DNA of 64,000 nucleotides from Primulina eburnea (GCF_022965805.1 NW_027331706.1:62001-126000); one strand, 5' to 3'; counted from the stretch's first letter, positions 36,504-48,823 are shown. Program-made: numbers and translations. Notes: generated by a model from the letters alone, not told the origin.

Positions 36504-37430
36504 TTAAGATCTTCTAAAAGGTCTCTGAGGACAAACTTTAGCAAAGTGTCCCGTCTGCTTACAAATATTGCACTTACCAAACGCTCCCTGACATTGTTCT
36601 GTGGAGTGTCTTCCTCTACAAGTCCGGCAATATATTCCAGTATAGCTCGGGCTGAAACTACTGGAACTAGACGAGCCACTTCCTAATCTCTTAAACTGCT
36701 TCTTCTGAATTTGTAAGGGTTCTTTCTGTTTACCACTGCTACTGCCAATCTCTACTCTGGAAGGCATTGGCTGTGTAGTCTGTTCTGGAAGAACATGCGA
36801 TGCTCCCGGTTGTCCTATCAGAACCGCTTCTGCTCTTTTAGCCCTATTCAACGTATCAGCAAAACTACTTGATTGCTTCACATTCACCAAGGTACGTATT
36901 TCTGGATTCAATCCCTGAATAAACTGACTAGAAATAGCATCATCATTTCTAGCTATAAGAGGGGCAAAACGTAACAAGGTGAAGAACTGTGCCAAGTATT
37001 CATCAATACTCATCTGACCTTGGCTTAGATTCGTAAATTCTGCACTTCTATCCTCTCTATATGATACCGGGAAAAAGCTTTGATAGAACTCAACCTTGAA
37101 AATCTTCCACGTAATCACTGAACGATTCTGCTCTAAGGCTCCTTTGGTGAGTAACCACCATCTTCTAGCAGTTTCTTGCAACTGGTTCTCAACAAGCCTA
37201 ATTCTACACTCATCTGTGAAATTCAGGAATTCAAATAACATTTCTGTTTCTTCCAGCCACTTCTCACACTCTACTGACGTTTCCTTTCCTTTCAGCACCG
37301 GTGGTTGGAACGACTGAAACCTCTGTAACTGTATTTCCATCTGATTTTCCGGCACATCTATCTGAAATTCTGACATACCTATCTGATCATACCCAGTACT
37401 GCCTGTTTCCAAAGTCCTTCGAGGAGGTAC
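36504..37430 (-). CDS. D Gag protein (intact frame, no canonical start)
   Basis: Open from GTA at 37428-37430 (aligned with E's ATG) to a stop at the left end: about 309 codons. It has a Gag core (WLEETEMLFEFLNFTDECR, FYQSFFPVSYREDRSAEFTNL, DEYLAQFFTLLRFAPLIARN), a serine-rich linker and two zinc-binding motifs (CRTCRGRHSTEQC and CNICKQTGHFAKVC). It ends in RPFRRS, with no protease fused. A stop (TAA) lies three codons upstream of GTA. The first in-frame ATG is codon 19 (37374-37376), so translation may start there, losing only a poorly conserved N-terminus. An intact frame beside wrecked pol suggests selection on Gag (inference). Confidence 0.85.
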   Translation of the reverse strand, partial: VPPRRTLETGSTGYDQIGMSEFQIDVPENQMEIQLQRFQSFQPPVLKGKETSVECEKWLEETEMLFEFLNFTDECRIRLVENQLQETARRWWLLTKGALEQNRSVITWKIFKVEFYQSFFPVSYREDRSAEFTNLSQGQMSIDEYLAQFFTLLRFAPLIARNDDAISSQFIQGLNPEIRTLVNVKQSSSFADTLNRAKRAEAVLIGQPGASHVLPEQTTQPMPSRVEIGSSSGKQKEPLQIQKKQFKRLGSGSSSSSSFSPSYTGIYCRTCRGRHSTEQCQGAFGKCNICKQTGHFAKVCPQRPFRRS

Positions 37431-37815
37431 ATCTGATTACCACAAACATTAGTAACCCAATACTGCTGATCTGTGCAAATCTGTTCGAATCATGATCATC
37501 TTACTGCTGATCATGAATCCGATCTGATTCATATGTCAAAATACATAATACCAATTCAAATCATATAATCAAGTAAACATGTATCTTTAAGCAATAACAC
37601 ATAGTCTCATGCTAGCACACAATGTCAATCAACATGAAAATCAATCTCATGCTAGCACAGACATGCAAGGAAAGAAAATTCATCTACCCCGCTCATTCTT
37701 TCTATCTCAATCTAAGTCAGTCTAAAAGATCTATCAGTTCTTACTATCTTAATCTAAAGGATCTATCTCTAAAAGATCTATCGCTAAAGGAACTATCAGC
37801 TCTGATACCACCTGT
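37431..37815 (-). other. D leader and primer-binding site
   Basis: Primer site TGGTATCAGAGC (minus strand) at 37799-37810, five bases from the LTR. The leader has two TGCTAGCA palindromes (37610-37617, 37650-37657) and a run of imperfect repeats between 37700 and 37800 built on CTAAAGGATCTATC with TATCAG-type cores resembling the primer site. No ORF of note. Confidence 0.85.
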
Positions 37816-39985
37816 TGTGGGGACCCGGACGCTAATCATTTTCTTAATCATCGTTGGGATTTAAATAATCAGTTCTGATAAACAGGGTCTAAAAATTTTT
37901 CCTTTTTAAAATATAAACGCGGAAGGTAATTGCATCTAATAATATACATATCTGTATAAAATACATTTCAGTATTATCATACAATAATCTAATCTAAGGT
38001 TCAACTACTAAATTCAAGTAATAAAACCCAATCTACTGTAAGTCCGGAATCACCACGCTAACTCGTCTTCTCTCATCGTCATCTCGACCCTGATCCAGCC
38101 CCACCTGTTGTCATGCACACATACAAAACAAGACAACAGCCGGATAACTCCGGTGAGAATAAATCCCAGTATAAAACATGGTAAACATGTATATACATAA
38201 AATAATTCATGAAACATGCTGTTACGAATAAAATCGAAACATGAGATTGCATAAGCTATGAAATCTAATCACACAACAAGCATGCACTTCAAATCAACCA
38301 ACCATGCATATAACCAATCTAAATCATAAAAACACGCTAGCACAATTGGAAGCAATAATGATGGGTCCTATGATCTAGGAACCACATCCATATAAGCATG
38401 CAGTCCTAATCAAATCACGTCTAGACTTGACTCGACTAGAACTCTAGGGATCCCGGTGTGAATAAGACGTCACTACCTACCCTCCAATCGAGGTAATGAA
38501 CGTCTCATTCCTAGACTTCGGTCTGAGCTGTATCAACGGCGGCAATAAGAGTAATACCTACTCCTATGCTGAGATACACCAAAACGTCTAGATATTTGAC
38601 AATGCCTGTCAAAGACTTTCCTATCTTAACTGCAATGAATAACAATCTGTAAACAAAGCATAATCATATTCATAACTGAATATCACAATTATCTTACCTG
38701 CTTGAATACAGATTCTATAATCAAAGCATAAACATGTCACAATATACAGAACAAACTAGTATGTGATTTTGTTGGGAAACTCAAATGAGATTTCATTTGA
38801 GTTGGGACTTCCCGAATATCACATGCATTATACCTTTATCGTCCCCGTCCGAGGAAGACGAAGTCTCGAAGTCAAATCTGTCCATCCCTGATCTGAAACG
38901 ACAATAACAAATACACTGTGTCAAGGTATAGTTCAAATCACGATCTGTCTAGTCAATATCTGAATAACTATAATCTGATTCATATCAACAATATCACAAG
39001 ATAACAGAAACCAATACTGAATCTGATCAATCTGCACCACTGATGTGTAGACGGCATAACAGTACAGTCTTGTAATCCCGTCGGTCTTAACATCACAAAT
39101 AGCATATCAACATCTAATAAATCTAACTCCTAAGATGCTGAAATACAAACACAGACATACTGTAGTATTTCTTCGATCTGACTTCACATAACTACTGAAT
39201 AACCTATCCAGACCCTTAAGAATAATCATTCTTCTATTCTTAAACCAATAACAATACCGTTCTAGTATTCCATTTCCACTAAAATCTTCTAAAAATCATA
39301 ACAATTGTATAATCAATCTATTTTTAAATCTGTCTTCGATTATACAATATCTACGGTAGTAAAACACCATATCTGAATTATAGTCAATTCTAACAACATC
39401 ATAAATTCAAATCTTGTCTAAACGTAATAAAACTTACGTCCTTGTGTAGCCTGTAGCGAGAGGAGTTCAGAACTGAAGTCGGATTCAAATTCGGATAGCC
39501 GGTTTGCTCGTAATTCAATTTCCAAATTGAAGAACAAAGTTCCCCCCCCAAAGTCTCGATTTTCTTCTGAAAATCTGAAGGGAACGAGGTCTATATATAT
39601 ATATATTTTCCGTGCATGCAAAACAAGTGGCACACCCTTTGCATTCCACGTCTCGCGCTCGGGCGGTCAAAAGGTTCCGCCCGGGCGAGTAACTCTCGGC
39701 CCTCGCCAATCCAAGCCACCTCGCTCGAGCGGTCAAAAACGTCCGAACGGGCGAGTGATTCTCGGCCCTCTCCTCCTAGACACTCTCGCTCGAGCGGTCG
39801 AAACTGTCCGCTCGGGCGAGTCACTTTCGCCCAACAATTTACATAATTAAATTTTAAATCTCCAACATGATCTGGTTGCATTCATATCTACTCAACATCG
39901 ATAATCTCAAACTATCGTGTTATAAAATTTTGGGCAATACATTAATCTTGTCTGATTAATTCTACAACAATTCTTGGGCATTACA
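37816..39985 (-). repeat. D 5' LTR
   Basis: 2,170 bp partner of 32584-34751. The array equivalent to 34418-34597 is at 39650-39832 and the TATA run at 39591-39606. Stem-loop 38774-38813. Followed by TSD tattg and the continuation of E gag. Confidence 0.93.
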
Positions 39986-40228
39986 TATTGCAATAATTGT
40001 GGAGGTAGGCATGCAACTGAACAGTGCCAGGGAGTTACAGGCCGATGTAACATTTGTAGGCAACCGGGGCATTTTGCCAAAGTCTGTCCCAGAGGAGTGT
40101 ACAGCAAGGCCAGAGTGGAAGAGCATCCGGGCCAGTACCTCAGTTTGAGCGGCAGGCATCATCGGTTCACTCCTTTCAGCCTCCACCAGCATCGACTCCA
40201 TCCAGAGGTCGTGGTAGTCAGACAGTGA
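39986..40228 (+). pseudogene. E gag, 3' part with zinc knuckles
   Basis: Continues gag after D: CNNCGGRHATEQC and [14 protein letters not shown], two adjacent zinc-binding motifs. The gag frame then ends at 40228, while pol is one frame away; the pol frame is open from about 40090. The change coincides with TGTCCCAGAGG. A C appears missing there, because the pol frame gives a plausible Gln/Gly-rich linker from that point. A programmed shift is possible but no slippery-site context was recognised. Confidence 0.85.
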
Positions 40229-42654
40229 CTCAACCTCCGAGGCAACAGGCCCAGGTGTTTGCGTTGACAGAGGAGCAAGCACAAGATGCACCAGATGATG
40301 TTATAGCAGGTAACTGCTCTCTTTATGGTTATCCTCCGTATATCTTGATAGATACAGGTGCATCACATACATTCATTTCAGAGCGATTTGCATTATTGCA
40401 TTCATTGCCTGTTGAGTCTTTGCTAGATGTTGTGTCTATTAATTCGCCGTTGGGAAGTGGATTGATATCTGTAACTACGGTTAGACATTGCATTCTACAG
40501 TTTGAGGGGCATGAGATTGACCTAGATTGTATAGTGTTGGGTCTAGCTGATTTTGATTGTATAGTCGGTATTGACATGCTAACGAAGTACAGAGCTACCG
40601 TGGATTGTTTCCATAACATTGTCAGATTCAGACCCGAGATGACAGACGAGTGGAAATTCTACGGGAAGGGTTCCAGATCTCGGATTCCCTTGATTTCGGC
40701 TCTTACTATGAGCAGACTGTTACAGAAAGGAGCGGATGGTTTCTTTGTCTATGCTGTAGATATGCAGAAGTCGAGCCCGACATTGGCAGATCTGCCAGTA
40801 GTACGGGAATTTCCAGATATTTTTCCAGATGAGATCCCAGGCTTACCTCCGGTTCGAGAGGTAGATTTTAGCATTGAACTTACACCAGGTACCGTCCCTA
40901 TTTCGAGAGCTCCATATAGGATGGCACCCATCGAACTTAAAGAATTGAAAGCACAATTAGAAGATCTTCTAGCCAAGGGATATATCAGACCTAGTGTATC
41001 TCCTTGGGGCGCTCCAGTGTTGTTTGTGCGGAAGAAAGACGGTTCGATGCGGTTGTGTATTGATTACAGGCAACTGAACAAGGCAACGATCAAGAATAAA
41101 TATCCTTTGCCTAGGATTGATGATTTATTTGATCAGTTGCAGGGATCCTCCGTGTATTCGAAGATTGATTTGCGTTCTGGATATCATCAGCTCAGAGTTC
41201 GAGATATAGACATACCAAAGACATCATTTCGAACCAGGTATGGACATTACGAATTTATTGTCATGCCTTTTGGTTTAACCAATGCTCCTGCGGTATTTAT
41301 GGGCTTGATGAACCAAGTGTTTCAGAGATATCTAGATGAGTTTGTCATTGTTTTCATTGATGACATTTTGGTGTATTCAAAGAACAGAAATGAGCATGCA
41401 GAGCATCTCAGAATTGTTTTGCAGACGTTGAGGAACGAGCGACTGTATGCTAAATTGTCGAAGTGTGAGTTTTGGTTGAATCGAGTTGTATTCTTGGGGC
41501 ATATCATTTCTGGAGATGGTATTTCTGTAGATCCAAGTAAAGTGGAAGCTGTGATCAGTTGGTCGAGACCGACTTCTGTACCAGAAATCCACAGTTTCAT
41601 GGGCTTAGCCGGATACTACAGAAGATTTATCAAAGATTTCTCCAGTATTGCAAAGCCAATAACTCAATTGACGCAAAAGAATGCACCATTTGTTTGGTCA
41701 GAGGAGTGTGAGTCTAGCTTTGTTGAATTAAAGAAAAGGCTGACCAGCGCTCCAGTACTGACGATACCTTCAGGTACGGGTAATTTCGTTGTATATTGTG
41801 ATGCTTCGCATAGAGGTTTGAGATGTGTTCTTATGCAGCGAGGCCATGTGATCGCATACGCCTCGAGACAATTGAAGCCACATGAAGTTCGATACCCCAT
41901 TCATGATCTGGAATTGGCGGCTATCGTATTTGCATTAAAGATTTGGCGTCATTATCTCTACGGCGAAAAATTTGAGATATTTTCCGATCACAAGAGCCTA
42001 AAGTACCTATTCTCTCAATCAGAACTGAACATGAGGCAGCGTAGATGGCTTGATCTTTTGAAAGACTTTGACTGTGAAATCAAGTATTATCCAGGGAAGT
42101 CAAATGCAGCAGCAGATGCCTTGAGTCGTAAGGTATGTTCTTTGTCCTTATCGACGATAGGTGTTAACAAATTAGTTGAAAATTGCTGTACATCTGGATT
42201 AGAATTTGATACAGATAGTAAGCCACTACGACTTTTTACGATTCAAGTTGAGCCCAATTTGATTATGAGGATCAAAGAAGCACAAAGAACCGATCAGAAT
42301 GTGCAGAAATCAATCCAAATGGTCAGATCAGGGCATGTATCAGAATATCAGGTACGAGATCATGTGTTGTACGTGAATAACCGTCTAGTTGTGCCAGATG
42401 TTGCAGATTTGAGACAGCAGATTCTGACAGAGGCTCATTGTAGTCGGTTCAGCATTCATCCGGGTGGCAGGAAAATGTACAACGACTTGAAGACACAGTT
42501 CTGGTGGAAGCAAATGAAGTCAGACATTGCCGAATTTGTGTCTAAGTGTTTGAACTGCCAACAGGTGAAAGCCGGAGGAAGAAGCATGGTGGATTGCTTC
42601 AGAGTTTATCTATTCCAGAATGGAAATGGGACCACATTTCCATGGATTTTGTGA
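40225..42654 (+). pseudogene. E pol: protease, RT, RNase H, integrase zinc finger
   Basis: 809 codons. Protease active site [10 protein letters not shown] near residue 42. RT from ~230 ([42 protein letters not shown] near 377). RNase H from ~520 ([34 protein letters not shown]). Integrase HHCC domain ~732-776 ([26 protein letters not shown]). The frame is lost at ~42575 by an indel in GGAGGAAGAAGC and ends in an unrelated tail. The usual D in FMDLMN is G here (FMGLMN) and a conserved Gly of RNase H is Arg. Tekay/Del-like by overall motif set. The ATG at 40225 is internal; the real product is a Gag-Pol fusion. Confidence 0.92.
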
Positions 42655-43682
42655 CGAAGTTACCTCGATCATCGAAAGGCTGTGACGCGATTTGGGTCAT
42701 TATTGACAGATTGACCAAATCTGCTTGTTTCATTCCGTACAGAATGACGTATAGACAAGATCAGATGGCGGAGATTTATATTCATGAGGTAGTCAGATTG
42801 CATGGAGTGCCGAAGTCTATCGTATCAGATCGTGATCCACGATGCACTTCACACTTCTGGCACAGTCTACAGCAGGCCTTAGGTACGACATTACACCTGA
42901 GTACTGCTTACCATCCTCAGACAGATGGACAGTCAGAGCGGACTATCCAGACATTAGAGGATATGTTGAGAGCCGTCGTGCTAGATTTTGGCATTGGTTG
43001 GCAAGATTCTCTACCCCTTTGCGAATTCTCTTACAATAATAGCTATCAGACGAGCATTGAGATGGCACCGTTTGAAGCTTTGTATGGCAAGAAGTGCAGA
43101 TCTCCGCTATACTGGGATGACGTTTCAGAGGTACCAGAACTTGGGCCAGATATGATTCGTGACATGACAGAGAAGGTGAAACTCATTCAGAAGAGGATGA
43201 AGACAGCACAAGATCGACAAGCAAAGTATGCCAATATCAGACGTAGACCGTTAGTATTTGAGGCGGGAGATAGAGTATTCTTAAAGATTTCTCCATTCAG
43301 AGGCGTTGTTCGCTTTGGCAAACGCGGGAAACTATCTCCTCGATACATTGGTCCTTACGAGATTCTTGAGAAGATTGGCGATCGAGCTTATCGACTTGCA
43401 CTTCCTCCTTCTCTATCTGGGATACATGATGTCTTTCATGTATCGATGTTGCGTAAGTATATGCCAGATGTTTCTCATGTCATTCAACCTGACGAAGCTA
43501 AACTTGATCAGACTTTGAGCTATGTGGAACAACCGATACAGATTCTTGATCGAAAAGAAAAGAAGCTCAGAACGAAGATTATCCCACTTGTGAAAGTCCA
43601 ATGGAGTCGTCATGGCATTGAGGAAGCGACATGGGAGACAGAAGCCAACATGCGACAGAAACACCCCGAATTATTTCAATAA
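42546..43682 (+). pseudogene. E integrase core, C-terminus and chromodomain
   Basis: 378 codons continuing pol in another frame. First Asp in MDFVTKLPR (~residue 32), second in SDRDPR (~94), Glu in DGQSERTIQ (~130), then FEALYGKKCRSPLYWDD, the FEAGDRVFLKISPFRG core, and KLSPRYIGPYEILEKIGDRAYRL. The C-terminal ~55 residues (PIQILDRKEKKLRTKIIPLVKVQW...EEATWETEANMRQKHPELF) form a chromodomain-like tail. Upstream of the HHCC junction the residues before ~10 are an artefact of the frame. Domain and motifs complete apart from the upstream frameshift. Confidence 0.92.
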
Positions 43683-43745
43683 TGTATGTATTGATCTAAA
43701 TTTGATACTATTACTTTTGATGCTTTCATTGATAGAATGATGTGC

Positions 43746-43783
43746 GATTTCGAGGGCGAAATCATTTCTTAAAGGGGGAGAAA
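43746..43783 (+). other. E polypurine tract and stem-loop
   Basis: AAAGGGGGAGAAA at 43771-43783 abuts the 3' LTR. GATTTCG-AGGG-CGAAATC at 43746-43763 is a perfect 7-bp stem with a 4-nt loop. Confidence 0.92.
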
Positions 43784-45723
43784 TGTAAGGCTCGAGATTT
43801 ATTAATCTTCATCTATGCGATATTCGATAGTGTGAGAGTGCATGACATTGCATGAGAACACTAAGTAAAATGAGGGTAGGAAAGACATGAGAAAAGATGT
43901 GAAAGGTGAAGAATAAATGTAAAGGGCCGAAGCTATGGCGCATATGCGCGAAGGAATGCGCGCATATGCATGAGAATTCCAGTAGCATTGGCGCATATGC
44001 GCGGAAAGAGTGGCGCATATGCGCGACATACAGTAGCCTTGGCGCATATGCGCGAGAGTAGTGGCGCATATGCGCGGAGCATCCAGAACCATTGGCGCAT
44101 ATGCGCGAGTTTAGTGGCGCATATGCGCGAGTACTAAAATTTCCGAGACAGTAGGTTCGGCGCATATGCGCGAGTAATGCCGCGCATATGCGCGAGACGT
44201 GTACTTCATAGGATTTGCCATGTGTGTGTAGGCATGCAAGATATATAAACAAAGGCTCGATTCTTTCTTCCATTTCAGCAGAAACCTTCGAAAGGCTGAG
44301 GGAGAAGCTTCATCTTTTTTTTACTTTCAATTGTGCTCTTGCAAGATTTAGCAACTCAAATTCAAATCCGATTTCGGTTTTGAGATCCTCTCGGTACTGG
44401 CTACAAAGTGATGTAAGTTTATTCGATTTCAGTAAGTTTGAAATTCAGTTATTGGAAAAATTAGAATACGATAGTTATATTGTGTTCTTGACAGTATTGA
44501 GCATGATATAATCGTAAATGGATCAAAGAAATGATATCATATGTATTTCCTATGAATTTCAGTATGATTTATGAATTATTGGGATAGAATTATTGTGTTT
44601 TGAAGGAATATTGTATTGGATTATGATTGAGAATAAGATAGTGTTGATATCTATTGAGAATTTGATTGACCGGTATCGAGAATTACGTCGTTATGCCGTC
44701 AAATTGTATTAAGATCACGTAGTGGCTTGGATATACGTTGATTTAGATTAAAAATTGATAGAGTGCGTATCCACATTTCCATTTCAGATACGTATTGGCG
44801 ATCGTGACAGCGATTCTACGACGAAAGGTATAGTACATGTTTTGTTTGGGGAATTACGACTCAAATGAGATCACATTTGAGTTTCCCAACCAAAATCACA
44901 TACTTGTTTTATTGTTCATACCTTGCTATGATTATGATTGTTATAGATTTGTTTATAGAACTTGTATTCAAATCTTACTATGCTTTGTGTACAGATCGTG
45001 TAGCATTGCATTATGCTTGTTTACAGATGGTGTATTCATGCATTAAGATAGGGCAGTCTGGAGATCAGGCAGACTACTAGATGTTCGACGATATCTCAGC
45101 TTAGGGGAAGATCACCGCCCCTATTGTAGACGCGGATACAGATCAGGCCGAAGTCTAGGAATAAGACGTATAGCACCTCGATTGGTAGGGTAGGTGACAG
45201 CCAGTGACGTCTTATTCACAACGGGATACCTAGAGTTGTAGTCGAGTCGCATCTAGACATGATTAGGCTCGCATTGCATGATTATATATGAATGACATTC
45301 ATATTAGCATGTTTCATGTTTTAGATTGTTTATATGCATGTTACATGTTTATACTGGGATTTGGTCTCACCGGTTTTCCGGCTGTTGTTATGTCTGTATG
45401 TGTGCATAACAACAGGTGGGGCAGGATCTGGGTCACGACAGAGATGAGCGATGGACATAGCGTGGTGATCACGGGCCTAACAGAGTGACTAGTAGAGTTA
45501 CTTTTATCTTGTACTGTATTTCACTACTAGTTACAGAGGATAGAATTAAAACAAGAAATGTTGTATCCTATGTTTGTACATTATATTTGCATGTTGTAAA
45601 ATAAATAAAGAACTGATGTTGTTTAGGTACATTTGAGTAATATAAAAAGCAAAAATTTGACCCACTTTTATATTATTGATCCATTTAATCCCAAGAAAAA
45701 GAATTAGAGCCCGGGTCCCCACA
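43784..45723 (+). repeat. E 3' LTR (complete)
   Basis: 1,940 bp, TGTAAGGCTCGAG to CCGGGTCCCCACA. Palindrome array 43938-44194, TATA GATATATAAA 44240-44249, stem-loop 44847-44887. The last ~240 bp (45485-45723) are absent from the 5' LTR. Followed by TSD gataa. Confidence 0.93.
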
Positions 45724-45767
45724 GATAATCTAAGTCTAAAGGAACTATCAGCTCTGATACCACCTGT
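45724..45767 (-). other. B leader (part 2) and primer-binding site
   Basis: Begins with E's TSD, continues B's leader and includes the primer site TGGTATCAGAGC (minus strand) at 45751-45762, five bases from B's 5' LTR. Confidence 0.9.
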
Positions 45768-46864
45768 TGTGGGGACCCGGACGCTAATCATCTTCTTACT
45801 CATCTTTTTGGGATTCAATTATCAATTAAGATAAAATAGGGTCTAAAAATTTTTCTTTTTAAATTATAACTGCGAAAGGTAATGGACTCTAAATACTATA
45901 CATGTCTGTATAAAAAACACAAATTCAGTATTAAAATACAATAATGTACAACCTTCTAATCTAAGGTTCACTACTAAAGTTCTAGTAGTAAAATCCAATC
46001 TACTGTAAGTCCGGAATCACCACGCTAAACTCGTCTTCTCTCGTCATCTTCTCGACCCTGATCCAGCCCCACCTGTTGTCATGCACACATACAAAACACG
46101 ACAACAGCCGGATAACTCCGGTGAGAATAAATCCCAGTATAAAACATGGTAAGCATGTATATAAACAAACTAATTCATAAAACATGCGATCATGTGTAAA
46201 CACAATATATTTCATAATCTATGAAATTAAGCATGCAACTCAAATCAGATAAACATGCATATAAACAATCTAAATCATAAAACATGCTAGCACAACTGAA
46301 AGCAATAACGATGGGTTCCATGATCTAGGAGCCACATCCATATAAGCATGAAGTCCTAATCAAATCATGTCTAGACTTGACTCGATCTATAACTCTATGG
46401 ATCCCGTAATGAATAAGACGTCAATGGCTGTTACCTACTCAACCGATCGTGGTAACTATACGTCTTATTCCTAGACTTCGGCCATGGCTGTATCGTGGTG
46501 CTACAATAGGACAATGTCTGCTCCTATGTACGATACACCGAACGTCTAGAAGTCTGACAATGACTGTCAAGACTTTCCTATCTTAACTGCAATGAATAAC
46601 AATCTGTAAACAAAGCATAATCATATTCATAACTGAATATCACAATTATTTTACATGCTTGAATACAATTCTATAATCAAAGCATAATCAGGTAACAATA
46701 TAAACAATAATCTAGTATGTGATTTTATTGGGAAACTCAAATTAATCTAATTTGAGTTATGCTTCACGAATATCACATGAATTATACCTTTGTCGTCCCT
46801 ATCTGACGAAGACGATGACCTGTATCCAAATCTGTCCATATCAAATCTGAAATGACAATATCAA
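45768..46864 (-). repeat. B 5' LTR, right-hand part before C
   Basis: Matches 16750-17847 of the 3' LTR with several substitutions, one of them in the outer arm of the stem-loop (46730-46767, TTCAC for TTCCC). Interrupted by C at 46865 after TSD atcaa; the LTR resumes at 54827. Confidence 0.93.
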
Positions 46865-48823
46865 TGTGGGGACCCGGACGCTAATCATCTTCTTAATCAT
46901 CGTTGGGATTTAATTATCAGTTCTGATAAACAGGGTCTAAAAATTTTTCTTTTTAAAATAAAGTGCGGAAGATAATGGCATCTATCTATTATACAAATCA
47001 GTATAATAATTATACATTTCAGTATAAAAGTACAATACTGTACAATCTAAGTCTAAGGTTCGATTACTAAGTTCAAGTAATAAACCAAATCTGCTACAAG
47101 TCCGGAATCACCACGCTAACTCGTCCTCTCTCATCGTCATCTCGACCCTGATCCAGCCCCACCTGTTGTCATGCACACATACAAAACAAGACAACAGCCG
47201 GATAACTCCGGTGAGAATAAATCCCAGTACAAAACATGGTAAGCATGTATATAAACAAACTGAATTATAAAACATTCTATCATGTATAGAAACAATCTAT
47301 TTCATAATCTATGAAATTAATCAAATAAGCATGCAACTCAAATCAGATAAACATGCATATAAACAATCTTAATCATAAAACATGCTAACTCAACTGAAAG
47401 CAGTAATGATGGGTCCCATGATCTAGGAGCCACATCCATATAAGTATGCAGTTCTAATCAATCGTGTCTAGACTTGACTCGATCTATAACTCTAGGGATC
47501 CCGGTGTGAATAAGACGTCACTGTCTGTCACCTACCCTACCAATCGAGGTGCTGTACGTCTTATTCCTAGACTTCGGCCTGATCTGTATCCGCATCTACA
47601 ATAGGGGCGGTGATCTTCCCCTAAGCTGTGATATCGCCGAACATCTAGAAGTCTGGATGATCTCGCAGACTTTCCTATCTTAATGCATGAATACAAAATC
47701 TGTAAACCCAGCATGTTCTTTTCAAAAGATTTGAATCTAAGTCTATAAACAAATCATAATCATATCAAAAGATAAACAATAATCAAGTATGTGATTTTAT
47801 TGGGAAACTCAAATGAGTTCTGATTTGAGTTATGTCTTCCCAGATATCACATGAATTATACCTTTGTCGTCCCTGTCTGACGAAGACGATGACCTGTATT
47901 CAACTCTGTCCATATCAAATCTGAAATGACAATATCGAATACACTGTATCAGTGAATAACTCAATATACAATCTGTTCTGATCAATACTCAATTCAGTAT
48001 ACAATCTGATCAATGTCTGAACAAGATACAATCTGAGTCATATCAATAATATCACAATCTAATCGAACTCATATCTGAATCTGATCAATCTAAATCAACT
48101 GATGTTTCGACGGCATAACAATACAATCTGAATAACCCCGTCAATTCTAAACATCACAAATATAATACTGGAACTCATAATCTGAATATCGGTATATTCA
48201 AAATCAGTAATACACAATTCTGATATCAAAATCTCAGTCAATATCTTTCAAAAATCATGACAATTATAGAAACGGTCTGTTCTTTAATCTGACTTCAATT
48301 CTATAATGTCCACGGTAGCAGAAACACCATATCTGAATCATATTCAATTCTGAGAATATCATAAATTCAAATCTTGTCTAAACATAATAAAACTTACGTC
48401 CAGTTGTAGCCTGCGTTGATAGGAACACAGTACTGAAGTCGGATTTAAAATTGAATAGACGGTTCGCTCGCAAATCGAATTCTAAGATCAAGAAGAAAAA
48501 CTTTCCTCAATCTCTCGATTTTCTGCTGAAGGAAATGAATAAGGAATCGTGTGTATATATATATTGCATGCAAGATTTCGTACGTGGCATCCATTCAATT
48601 TTTGCCCAATTTCTTGCAAAATTACGAAAATGCCATTGCCTCCAATAATTACGAAAATGCCATTGACGTCCCATAATTACGAAAATGCCATTGACGTCCC
48701 ATAATTACGAAAATGCCATTTCCCTCAAATAATTACGAAAATGACAAAAATGCCATTCAATAATTTAAATCAATTATTTAATTTTCGGGTTCTCATAAAA
48801 ATGATGACATCTCGGGCATTACA
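46865..48823 (-). repeat. C 3' LTR
   Basis: 1,959 bp. Stem-loop 47802-47841. Small ORFs of ~60 codons occur in both C LTRs but show no protein-like features. Confidence 0.93.
48552..48760 (-). promoter_or_regulatory. C 3' LTR: AT-rich tandem repeat and TATA
   Basis: About five ~28-bp units with AATTACGAAAATGCCATTG from 48629 to 48740, upstream (element orientation) of a GCCACGTAC...TGCATGCA segment and the TATA run 48552-48565. It occupies the same site as the palindrome arrays of B, D and E but with an unrelated, AT-rich unit. The other C LTR has six units (54574-54760). Confidence 0.8.

Larger units (their letters stand above)
32584..39985 (-). mobile_element. Element D: non-autonomous element nested in E gag
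   Basis: 7,402 bp, LTRs 32584-34751 and 37816-39985, TSD tattg at 32579-32583 and 39986-39990. Minus-strand primer site, leader, open gag frame, decayed pol (the shortest of A-D) and polypurine tract. LTRs differ by about a dozen positions (~0.6%). Confidence 0.95.
29805..45723 (+). mobile_element. Element E: near-complete chromovirus with nested D
   Basis: Plus-strand element between TSDs gataa (29800-29804 and 45724-45728), inserted in B's leader. LTRs start TGTAAGGCTCGAG; the 3' LTR ends CCGGGTCCCCACA at 45723. Without D it is ~8.5 kb. Order: 5' LTR (3' end deleted), leader, gag (split by D), protease, RT, RNase H, integrase, chromodomain, polypurine tract, 3' LTR. Two frameshifts inactivate the polyprotein. 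Its LTR ends and structured elements match A-D, so relatives of E are the best candidate helpers for them (inference). Confidence 0.95.

Noticed and set aside
40225..40232. ATGA overlap of the gag stop and the ATG at 40225 as a coupled gag/pol start
   Set aside because: The pol frame is open well upstream of this ATG and the family makes a Gag-Pol fusion, so the ATG is internal and the overlap incidental.
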